DNA from: Rhodospirillaceae bacterium
GTDB taxonomy: Bacteria; Pseudomonadota; Alphaproteobacteria; Rhodospirillales; Casp-alpha2
Assembly: GCA_002696205.1 (NCBI GenBank)
Contig: NZRL01000102.1
Coordinates: 1 to 51,351, forward strand
Length of the DNA stretch: 51,351 bases
Direction: 5' to 3'
How positions within the stretch are numbered: position 1 is the stretch's first letter; each line of letters begins with the position of its first letter. Shown here piece by piece: positions 41,377 through 49,237 of the stretch. The position numbers and the translations under genes are program-made. The notes under the pieces were generated by a model. That model did no database searches. It was not told where the DNA came from and saw only the letters and a program-made list of their open reading frames with translations.

Positions 41377-43059
41377 GTGGCCGCGCCCAGAATCCTGATC
41401 TACGTCGAAGACCCCGGCGCCGCCAATATGGTGCTGGACCTTCCGGCTGCCCTATCGGCGGCGGGCGGATCGGCACGTTTGTTGGCCGGGGCGTCGGCGG
41501 AAAACTATCTGCGGGCGCGGGGCGTCGATGCGGAACCGCTGCCCTTTCCCTGGAGCCCGACGGCCCTGATCCGGGGGGCGGCGCCCGATGTCTTCGTCAT
41601 CGGCACGTCGGAAGACCCGGACACGCCCGCCTTTCCCCTGGCCCAGGCCGCGAAAGGCGCAGGGGCGACGACCGTTTGCCTGATCGATGGCCCGGCCAAC
41701 GCGGACCGCCGCCTGAAAGGCCGGGGAGCCGATCCGCTGACCCATCTGACGGATTGGCTTCTGGTGCCCGACACGGCAACGCGTGACGCGTTCCTGACCC
41801 TCGGCGTCGACGCCGGGCGCATCCGGATCGTCGGCAACCCGGCGTTCGACCGGGTGCGGGCGGATGTATCCGCCGATGCCGATCGGGACCGCGCGGCACT
41901 CCGGCACGACGTTTTCCCCGGCGTGCCGCCGGACGACGCCCTGATCCTGTTTTTGACCGAGCTTTCCGATGGATTGGACCCGGCGCAGTTCCGTCGCACC
42001 CCGGAATACAGCCTGACCGGGCGGGGCGACACCGACGGCCGGACGGAAATCGTGTTGGAAGAAGTCTTGGACGCGGCGACCTGCCATCAGAAAACAAAAG
42101 TCGCCCTGCGCCTGCATCCGAAAACGCCGCCGGGCCACTACGCCGCCTACAAAGATGAAATCGCCGCCATCAGCAGCGGCGACCGACCCCACCCGGCCCT
42201 GCTGGCCGCCGATCTGGTGGTCGGCCTGTCGACCGCCCTGTTGACCGAGGCGGCGCTGATGGGTTGCCCGGTTCTGTCCGTCCTGCCGCGCGCGGCCGAG
42301 GCCGCCTGGTTATCCGGCGACCCTGGATTGATCCCCGTCGTCACCAACCGGGACGATCTGCGCCGAACCTTGGCCGAGGCATTGGACGACCCGCAGGCCT
42401 ATATGGCCGACCGCGCGGCGCCGCCGCCGCGTCTGGGTGCTGCCGGGCGGATCGCCCGCGCCCTCACCGCACTTTCCCAGAACCGCGCCCCGGCGCCGGA
42501 CGGGACCCTGCCCTATACGCCGCCGGTCCTGGAAACGCCCCGCCTTGTCCTGGAGCCGTTTCCGCAAGACCTGCTGACCGACCGCTATGTCGGCTGGCTG
42601 AACGATCCCGAGGTCGTGCGCTTTTCCGAACAGCGCCACATGCGCCATACCGTGGAAAGCTGCCGGGATTTCGTCGCCAGCTTCGCCGGGACCCCCAACG
42701 GTTTGTGGGCGATCCGGGAAAAGGCGGAAGAAGGCCGTCATGTCGGCAACATCTCGACCGAGGTTGATCCCATCGCGGCGACGGGCGACATCCGCATCCT
42801 GATCGGCGAGCGCGCGGCCTGGGGTACCGGCATCGGCGCAGAAGCCTGGATGGCGGTGATGGCCCATCTGTTCGACGATCTGGGCCTGGCCCAGGTCACC
42901 GCCGGGACCCTGGAAGGCAATACGGGCATGCTTCGGATCATGGAAAAATCCGGCATGACCGAAACCCGCCGCGACGTCGGGCCGACCCCCGTCGGCGGCC
43001 GCCCCATGGACGCGGTCTACGCCCGGCGCCTTGCCGCGGACTGGCACGGAAAGCAGTAA
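41377..43059 (+). CDS. Fusion: GT-B-like domain plus C-terminal GNAT acetyltransferase
   Basis: The 560-aa product joins two parts. Residues 1 to about 370 look like a GT-B-type fold (PRILIYVEDPGAANMVLDLP; LLVPDTATRDAFLTLGVDAG; VGNPAFDRV; VALRLHPKTPP; LVVGLSTALLTEAALMGCPV), as in UDP-sugar 2-epimerases and CDP-glycerol-type transferases. Residues about 385-555 are a GNAT (RimJ/PseH-like) domain: LETPRLVLEPF, RYVGWLNDPEVVRFSEQR, IRILIGERAAWGTGIGAEAW and GTLEGNTGMLRIMEKSGM. The GT-B part could be a sugar hydrolase/epimerase (NeuC/LegG role) or a transferase. The GNAT part probably N-acetylates a sugar amine. The GTG start at 41377 is 4 nt after the previous stop. It is the last gene of the sugar run. 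Confidence 0.72.
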   Translation: MAAPRILIYVEDPGAANMVLDLPAALSAAGGSARLLAGASAENYLRARGVDAEPLPFPWSPTALIRGAAPDVFVIGTSEDPDTPAFPLAQAAKGAGATTVCLIDGPANADRRLKGRGADPLTHLTDWLLVPDTATRDAFLTLGVDAGRIRIVGNPAFDRVRADVSADADRDRAALRHDVFPGVPPDDALILFLTELSDGLDPAQFRRTPEYSLTGRGDTDGRTEIVLEEVLDAATCHQKTKVALRLHPKTPPGHYAAYKDEIAAISSGDRPHPALLAADLVVGLSTALLTEAALMGCPVLSVLPRAAEAAWLSGDPGLIPVVTNRDDLRRTLAEALDDPQAYMADRAAPPPRLGAAGRIARALTALSQNRAPAPDGTLPYTPPVLETPRLVLEPFPQDLLTDRYVGWLNDPEVVRFSEQRHMRHTVESCRDFVASFAGTPNGLWAIREKAEEGRHVGNISTEVDPIAATGDIRILIGERAAWGTGIGAEAWMAVMAHLFDDLGLAQVTAGTLEGNTGMLRIMEKSGMTETRRDVGPTPVGGRPMDAVYARRLAADWHGKQ

Positions 43060-43075
43060 ATTCTGCCCCCCAAGG

Positions 43076-43092
43076 GGGACATTTTTGCCGGG
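43076..43092. promoter_or_regulatory. Candidate FlbD/ftr-type enhancer upstream of fliK
   Basis: GGGACATTTTTGCCGGG has an 11-of-13 match (GGACATTTTTGCC against GGCAATTTTTGCC) to the palindromes before fliF and the coiled-coil gene. Its centre is about 93 nt upstream of the sigma-54 -24 element, a normal distance for a bacterial enhancer. Confidence 0.4.
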
Positions 43093-43176
43093 TCATGCCG
43101 GATTTGCCCAGCTTTCCATCGTCCGAACAAAACTAATTTTCCTTTTAAAACAATACCATACATAACTTTTGGCAAC

Positions 43177-43192
43177 TGGCCCGGGGATTGCT
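43177..43192 (+). promoter_or_regulatory. Sigma-54 promoter of fliK (-24/-12)
   Basis: TGGCCCGGGGATTGCT fits TGGCACG-N4-TTGCW with one mismatch and exact GG-N10-GC spacing. The predicted start is near 43202, about 65 nt before the fliK ATG. It implies RpoN-dependent, activator-driven transcription of fliK-flgD-flgE after the sugar run. Confidence 0.75.
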
Positions 43193-43266
43193 CGTATCCG
43201 GGCGGAGCAGAACGCCCGTTTGTATTTTTTGGATCGTCACAAAACGAAGCGTAAGGAACGAGCACG

Positions 43267-45087
43267 ATGGATCACATTACGGCCACAAGTTCGGGCATTG
43301 CCGGGGTAGGCGCATCGCGCCAGGCGGGGCGTTTCGCCACCCACTCGCAATTGTTCGAGACCTTCCAGGCCCTGGTCATGGACATGCAGGGCAAGATCAT
43401 GGATCCGTCCAAGGCCCAGCACGTGGCGGCGCGCGACGTCGCCCGCATGGACCGCCCCTCCGCAAACCGGGAAGATTCCTATCGCGAACGCTTTGCGTCC
43501 CGCGACGCCGGCAATGCGGATGCCGATCCGGTCTCCCGATATCAGGAACGCAAGCGTCAGTTCGGCGACGACCACGAGGTCAGCCAGAGCGACGATGCCG
43601 GTCGCGGCTATGGTGACGATCGCCGCGCCGATCAGTCCGATGTGTCTTCGACCGAACGTAACAGCCAGGCCGACAACGACCGGGGTTCCTCCGATGGGCG
43701 CCGCCAAGATGCGGTGAACCGTGACGGCAATTCCGAGCGCAGCGACGCCAACGCCAATCAGGACGGCCAGTCGGGCGTTCAAGACACCGCCGCCGGCAAC
43801 AACGCCGGGGACGGCAACAACGCGGGCAATCAGGCTCAGGCTCAAAACCAGAGCGAGAACGCGACCCTGGTTCAGGCTTCGCTCGCCGGCAGCCAGACCG
43901 ACACGATCCTCGCGTCCGTCGCCGGCCAGACTTCCGGCCAGGACACGGCCAAGCAGGCCACCCAGATCGTCCAGACCGTCACCGACGATGTCGTCGAACA
44001 GGTCAAGACCGATCCCAATGCGGGCCAACAGAACCGCGGACTGAACCACGACCTGGTCCGTGCCAATCAGCAGGCCCAGCAAATTCGCAACATCGCCAAC
44101 ATGCAGACCAACGGACAAGCCAACGGGGACGGCGCAAAGCAGGCCGAGACGTTGCTGCAAGCCCAGGCCGGCAAAATTGCCGAAGCCTCGGGTGGGGACG
44201 CCAAGATGGTGGTGAACGTCGACGTCACGGATGAAGCGGCCATGACCAACGGTCGGTCGCTTTCGGCCCTGACGGCGGCGTCCACCCTCTCGGCCAGCCA
44301 GCAGCAGTCGACGCAAGCCGGGCAGCAGGCGCAGAACGCGCAGCAAGCCCAGACGCAGAACCCGTTCGCCCAGGCCGCCATGGTCCAGAGCCATCAGAAC
44401 CCGGCGCAGGCCCAGGCCGTCCAGGGTCAGGCGACGACCGGCCCGGCCGCTCAGGCTCAGACGGCAGCGCAACTCACCGCCGATGCAAAGGGCCCGATCC
44501 AGGCGTCTTCCGGTGCCACCAATGCCGGTACGCATGGCTCGAACAGCACGGGCGACGGCAACGCGACCCAGGCCAACGCCAACGCGGGTCAGACCCAGTC
44601 TTCGCATCAGGCACAGCAGGCGCAGAAGGCAGCCCCCCATCAGCAGCCCAATCAGGCAGCCAAGAACAAGGTTGTCGATCAGGTCAGCGTGCAGATCAAC
44701 AAGGCCATCAAGGCCGGTGCCGACAAGATCAACATCCGGCTCTATCCGCAGCATCTCGGCCGCGTCGAGGTGCGTCTCGAAGTTGCCCACGACGGTCGAA
44801 CCGTCGCCACGGTGACCGCCGACAAGCCGGAAACCCTGGATATGCTGCGGCGCGATTCCGATCAGCTTTCGAAAGCCCTGCAGGATGCCGGCCTGGACAT
44901 GAAGTCCGGCGACCTGAACTACAACCTGAAGGGCCAGGAAGACGGCAAACAGCAACAGACCGCCTCCGGATCGTCCGGTGGTGAAGCGGTCGAGGATGAA
45001 ACTCTTGAATCCGACGTCATGGACACGGCCATGGCCGCCCACGAGATGGGCGTCCTCCACAACGGCCGCGTCGACGTTCGGGCTTAA
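43267..45087 (+). CDS. fliK: Flagellar hook-length control protein FliK
   Basis: FliK measures hook length and switches the export specificity of the flagellar type III apparatus. This 606-aa protein has a long, low-complexity N-terminal and middle part rich in Gln, Ala, Asn and Asp (for example QQAQNAQQAQTQNPFAQA). A conserved Flg_hook domain follows at about residues 475-565: VSVQINKAIKAGADKINIRL, then YPQHLGRVEVRLEVAHDGR, then ETLDMLRRDSDQLSKALQDA. The low-complexity ruler part is normal for FliK. It is followed by flgD and flgE in the usual order. ATG 43267 lies about 65 nt after a sigma-54 start point. Confidence 0.88.
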   Translation: MDHITATSSGIAGVGASRQAGRFATHSQLFETFQALVMDMQGKIMDPSKAQHVAARDVARMDRPSANREDSYRERFASRDAGNADADPVSRYQERKRQFGDDHEVSQSDDAGRGYGDDRRADQSDVSSTERNSQADNDRGSSDGRRQDAVNRDGNSERSDANANQDGQSGVQDTAAGNNAGDGNNAGNQAQAQNQSENATLVQASLAGSQTDTILASVAGQTSGQDTAKQATQIVQTVTDDVVEQVKTDPNAGQQNRGLNHDLVRANQQAQQIRNIANMQTNGQANGDGAKQAETLLQAQAGKIAEASGGDAKMVVNVDVTDEAAMTNGRSLSALTAASTLSASQQQSTQAGQQAQNAQQAQTQNPFAQAAMVQSHQNPAQAQAVQGQATTGPAAQAQTAAQLTADAKGPIQASSGATNAGTHGSNSTGDGNATQANANAGQTQSSHQAQQAQKAAPHQQPNQAAKNKVVDQVSVQINKAIKAGADKINIRLYPQHLGRVEVRLEVAHDGRTVATVTADKPETLDMLRRDSDQLSKALQDAGLDMKSGDLNYNLKGQEDGKQQQTASGSSGGEAVEDETLESDVMDTAMAAHEMGVLHNGRVDVRA

Positions 45088-45130
45088 GGGCGGACCCCCG
45101 GCCCGCGCATAGGAAATAGGAAACGGTCAG

Positions 45131-45931
<801 letters not shown>

Positions 45932-46038
45932 AGAATTTTCTGAACGCCCCGCCGCCGGGGCATGGAACCGACTGACAGGATTTGACGACCGCCGGAACCG
46001 GAATATCTCCGCCACGGCATTGTTAAGGAGGAAGTAAA

Positions 46039-48462
46039 ATGGGTCTTTTTGGTGCACTTAGTTCGGGCGTGTCGGGCCTTACCGCACAGTCCAGCGCCAT
46101 GGGCGCCATCGCCGACAACATCACCAACGTGAACACGATCGGCTACAAGGGAACACAGGTCAATTTCCAGACCCTGGTGACCCGGCAGACCTCGTCGACG
46201 TTCTTCTCGGCCGGTGGCGTGCAGTCCCGCCCGCGGACCGACGCCGGCATCCAGGGCCTGCTGCAATCCTCTACCTCGCAGACCGACTTGGGCATCTCCG
46301 GCTCCGGGTTCTTCGTCGTGAACGAAGCCGCGGTGCCGACCCTGTCGAACGAATTCCTGTTCACGCGTGCCGGTCAGTTCTTCCAGGACAACCAGGGTTA
46401 CCTGCGCAACACGGCGGGCTTCTACCTCCAAGCCTTCCCCGTGGACCCGGCCGGCGAGATCATTCCGAATAACTCCGACATCCTGATCGCCAACACCAAC
46501 GTCATCTCGACGGACTTCCTGACCACGGTGAACCTGAACCGGGTCGGCGGCACGGCCACGGCGACGACCGGGATCGCCGTCGGCGCCAACCTGCCGTCCA
46601 ACGCGACCTCCGGCCAGACCCACCGGTCGGACGTTCAGTTCTTCGACAGCCTTGGCACCGCGCGAAACATTTCGTTCCAGTACACCCGCACGGGCCGTGA
46701 AAACCAGTGGAACGTGGCCGTCGACCCGCCTTCGGGCAACGACGTGTTGACCCTGGAAGACGCCAACGGCAACGCCTACGACAGCCGCGGCCAGGTCGAG
46801 TTCGACAACATTCCGTCCAACCGGTCGTCGATTTCCATCGATGGTATCAGCTATCAGTTCCAGAACTTCGGCACGCTGACGGCGAGTGGCCTTAACCCGA
46901 TTACCGTGACCGACGCCGGCGCCGCCGACGTCATCAGCGCCAACGTGGGAACGTTCTCAAAACTGGCCGCAGGTGACGAGATCACGATTTCCGACCCCAA
47001 CGCCGCGGGCGGTTTCACCACAGGCACGGCCTTGATCGCCTCGGTCGCGACGGACGGCTCCAGCATCACCTTGGCAAGCAGCGTCGTGGCGGCCAACGAA
47101 GGCCCCCTGACCGCCGACTGGACCATGAACGTGACCGACACCAACACGGTCAAGATCGTCGATACCTCGTCCTCGACGACCACGGCGAACTACGTTTCCC
47201 AGCTGGTCGCCAAGGTCAAGGCATCGGATTCCGACTTCGCCGATCACGGCGGGTACACCAACACCCGTGTCTCGGTTTCGCCGTTCAACGCTTCAACCGT
47301 TCTGTTCAACGAGGACGGCACCGACGACATCACGGTCGATCCTTCGGGTCTGCTGACATCATCGGGTACGAACGCAACCAAACAGACCACCTCGTTCACG
47401 GTGAATGAAGTCAACTCGGCCTACCGCGATTCCTTCCAGTTCAAATTCACCCGCGTTCCGGATGACGGTGACACTCTGACCATCAACGGGATCGTCTATG
47501 AATTCGACTCCGACGCCACGGTGACCGGCACCAACATTGCCGTCGACATCACCGCGACCGAAGCCTCGACCGTCGCCGCCGACATCAGCACCTTCCTGGG
47601 TGTTCTGGAAACGGCGATCGAAGCGAACGATCCGCAATTCGCGACCGGCGCATCCACCGCACGGCTGCGGCGCGCGGATACCACCACCGACGGCGCGAAC
47701 TTCAGCACCGTCGACACCCTGGTCCTGGATACCCTTTCCAGCGGCGCCTATACCATTCAGTTCTCTTCCGGTTTTGCCAACTCGGGTGGCGCGACCACGC
47801 TTCCGGAGAACACCAACGACACATCGCAGCCGACCGACGCCTCTGGCTCGACGCTCGACGACCAGAGCACGTTCAGCATCGACAAGACCAGCGCCTTGGT
47901 CTTCGACTCCAGCGGTCTGCCGTCGGCCATCAACATCGCCGAAATTGAAATGCTCGGCTTCGCCAACGGTGCCGCGAACTTCGACGACGACCCCGCGAAT
48001 ACGGACCAGATCACCCTGGATTTCGGGACGGTCGGCATCGCCGACGGCCTGACCCAGTTCGGCGACGAGTTCACCCCGGGCTTCATCGAACAGGACGGCT
48101 CGCAGTTCGGCACCTTCGCCGGCATCACGGTGTCGGACGACGGTCTGGTGACGGCCCTGTTCGACAACGGCGAAACGCGCCCGGTGTTCAAGATCCCGAT
48201 CGCCACCTTCGTCAACGTCAACGAATTGGGTTCGCGCACGGGTAACGTGTTCAACTCGACCCAGGCGTCGGGTGACCCGACCCTGCGGACGGCGAACTCC
48301 GGCCCGGCCGGCGCCATCACTCAGTCGGCCCTGGAAGCCTCGACCGTCGACATCGGTGAGGAATTCACCAAGATGATCGTCGTCCAGCGGGCCTTCTCCG
48401 CCGCGACCAAGATCATTACCACGGCGGATGAAATGCTCGATGAACTGGTCCGGCTTCGGTAA
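46039..48462 (+). CDS. flgE: Flagellar hook protein FlgE, enlarged
   Basis: FlgE builds the hook. The 807-aa protein has the N-terminus MGLFGALSSGVSGLTAQSSA, then NITNVNTIGYKGTQVNFQTL, and ISGSGFFVVNEAAVPTLS. The C-terminus is EEFTKMIVVQRAFSAATKII, then TADEMLDELVRLR. Typical FlgE is about 400-450 aa. The centre holds two or more inserted beta-rich parts: one at about 285-345 resembles the FlgL modules (AAGDEITISDPNAAGGF, then ATDGSSITLASS), and others have SxxIDGxxYxF-type repeats (ISIDGISYQFQNF; LTINGIVYEFDSDATV). AAGGAGG lies 7 nt before the ATG. It is the last gene before a strong terminator. Confidence 0.93.
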   Translation: MGLFGALSSGVSGLTAQSSAMGAIADNITNVNTIGYKGTQVNFQTLVTRQTSSTFFSAGGVQSRPRTDAGIQGLLQSSTSQTDLGISGSGFFVVNEAAVPTLSNEFLFTRAGQFFQDNQGYLRNTAGFYLQAFPVDPAGEIIPNNSDILIANTNVISTDFLTTVNLNRVGGTATATTGIAVGANLPSNATSGQTHRSDVQFFDSLGTARNISFQYTRTGRENQWNVAVDPPSGNDVLTLEDANGNAYDSRGQVEFDNIPSNRSSISIDGISYQFQNFGTLTASGLNPITVTDAGAADVISANVGTFSKLAAGDEITISDPNAAGGFTTGTALIASVATDGSSITLASSVVAANEGPLTADWTMNVTDTNTVKIVDTSSSTTTANYVSQLVAKVKASDSDFADHGGYTNTRVSVSPFNASTVLFNEDGTDDITVDPSGLLTSSGTNATKQTTSFTVNEVNSAYRDSFQFKFTRVPDDGDTLTINGIVYEFDSDATVTGTNIAVDITATEASTVAADISTFLGVLETAIEANDPQFATGASTARLRRADTTTDGANFSTVDTLVLDTLSSGAYTIQFSSGFANSGGATTLPENTNDTSQPTDASGSTLDDQSTFSIDKTSALVFDSSGLPSAINIAEIEMLGFANGAANFDDDPANTDQITLDFGTVGIADGLTQFGDEFTPGFIEQDGSQFGTFAGITVSDDGLVTALFDNGETRPVFKIPIATFVNVNELGSRTGNVFNSTQASGDPTLRTANSGPAGAITQSALEASTVDIGEEFTKMIVVQRAFSAATKIITTADEMLDELVRLR

Positions 48463-48494
48463 CCGCTGACGCCCGGCATCAGTAGCCAAGGTTC

Positions 48495-48536
48495 AAGGCC
48501 CCGGAGCCCCATAAGCGGCGGTTCCCGGGGCCTTTT
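48495..48536 (+). terminator. Intrinsic terminator after flgE
   Basis: AAGGCCCCGG and CCGGGGCCTT form a perfect 10-bp stem around a 20-nt loop, followed by TTTT. It lies about 33 nt after the flgE stop codon and ends the fliK-flgD-flgE unit. Confidence 0.85.
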
Positions 48537-48615
48537 CCGTTTCCGGGACCGCGCTCCGAATATCTTGAATTCAGCAAAAATTAACGCTGCTCTTTAGCCT
48601 TTCATTAAACGTCCG

Positions 48616-48623
48616 GCCGATAA
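48616..48623 (+). promoter_or_regulatory. Possible sigma-28 -10 element upstream of sciP
   Basis: GCCGATAA is an exact copy of the FliA -10 box, 68-75 nt before the sciP ATG. The -35 region at 15-nt spacing (GCCT, within TTTAGCCT) does not match TAAA. The region also holds TTAA at 48581 and 48605. The call is weak. Confidence 0.3.
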
Positions 48624-48690
48624 ACTGGGTTCATCAAAGGAAAAGCGGAACGAGACATCCGCCAGGGAAGACCGAACACGAGCGATCATC

Positions 48691-49056
48691 ATGACCTTGC
48701 TGAAACGAAACGATCACAACACCAGGCAGGACGCTCGGACCCGCGCCACGTCGGGTTCCAACGTTGAACCGCTGAGCCCCACCGGGCGGCCCATGCGGCT
48801 CGAGGACCTGCCGCCGGTGACGACCAAACGCTGGGTTGCCCGGCGCAAGGCCGAGGTCGTGGCCGCCGTGCGCGGCGGATTGCTGTCCCTGCAGGATGCC
48901 TGCCGCCGGTATTCTTTGTCCGAAGACGAATACCGCACCTGGGAACGCCTGATCGACGACCATGGGCTTAAGGGCCTGCACACCACACGCACCCAGGTCT
49001 ATCGCAACATTGCCCAACGCAAGGCCCGTCGGTCGGACGATCGCGCCGGGGTCTAA
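48691..49056 (+). CDS. sciP: SciP-type CtrA inhibitor (DUF1153)
   Basis: SciP is a small alphaproteobacterial helix-turn-helix protein that blocks CtrA-driven transcription. The 121-aa product has the DUF1153 core RLEDLPPVTTKRWVARRKAE, then VVAAVRGGLLSLQDACRRYS, then LSEDEYRTWERLIDDHGLKG, and TTRTQVYRNIAQRK. It has an N-terminal extension of about 30 residues. No good Shine-Dalgarno is visible. It lies directly before fliF, which carries a CtrA-like near-match. Together with two perfect CtrA boxes in the window, this supports CtrA control of the locus. Confidence 0.88.
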   Translation: MTLLKRNDHNTRQDARTRATSGSNVEPLSPTGRPMRLEDLPPVTTKRWVARRKAEVVAAVRGGLLSLQDACRRYSLSEDEYRTWERLIDDHGLKGLHTTRTQVYRNIAQRKARRSDDRAGV

Positions 49057-49085
49057 TCCCCCTCTACTCCCCCTCCGCGAATGAG

Positions 49086-49102
49086 TGGGCAAAAATTGCC
49101 CA
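49086..49102. promoter_or_regulatory. Palindromic operator in the fliF promoter region, FlbD/ftr-like
   Basis: TGGGCAA-AAA-TTGCCCA is a perfect 7-bp inverted repeat. Its 13-nt core GGCAAAAATTGCC is identical to that at 7203-7221. In Caulobacter, FlbD represses fliF through an ftr site in its promoter, which fits this position, about 136 nt before the fliF start. Confidence 0.55.
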
Positions 49103-49105
49103 GTG

Positions 49106-49120
49106 TTAACCACTTCTTCA
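49106..49120. promoter_or_regulatory. CtrA-type near-match before fliF
   Basis: TTAA-CCACTTC-TTCA matches seven of eight half-site bases with exact N7 spacing and lies 3 nt after the palindrome. fliF is a known CtrA target in Caulobacter, so this is a plausible site. Confidence 0.35.
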
Positions 49121-49134
49121 CCGCCCCCCCAATA

Positions 49135-49167
49135 ACCTGCAGGTAACGGAATTCCTGATTTTTCAGG
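49135..49167. repeat. Two further inverted repeats in the fliF leader region
   Basis: ACCTGCAGGT (49135-49144) is a perfect palindrome. CCTGA-TTTT-TCAGG (49154-49167) is a 5-bp hairpin. With the operator at 49086 they make three inverted repeats in 82 nt. No promoter core could be assigned; a sigma-54-like TGG-N11-TGC further down is one base off in spacing. Confidence 0.4.
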
Positions 49168-49237
49168 CCGGACGCAACGGCTTGGAAACATTAGGGAAAC
49201 CGGCTGGTTCACACTCCTGCAACCACGGGGGACGCAA

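Noticed and set aside
43237-45060. A 607-codon minus-strand frame opposite fliK
   Set aside because: FliK has its C-terminal domain on the plus strand and a good promoter; the antisense Gly/Leu/Val-rich frame reflects the complement of Gln/Ala codons.
49194-49215. Sigma-54 promoter before fliF (TGG...CTGCA)
   Set aside because: The spacing is N11 instead of N10 between GG and GC, and other consensus bases are missing.
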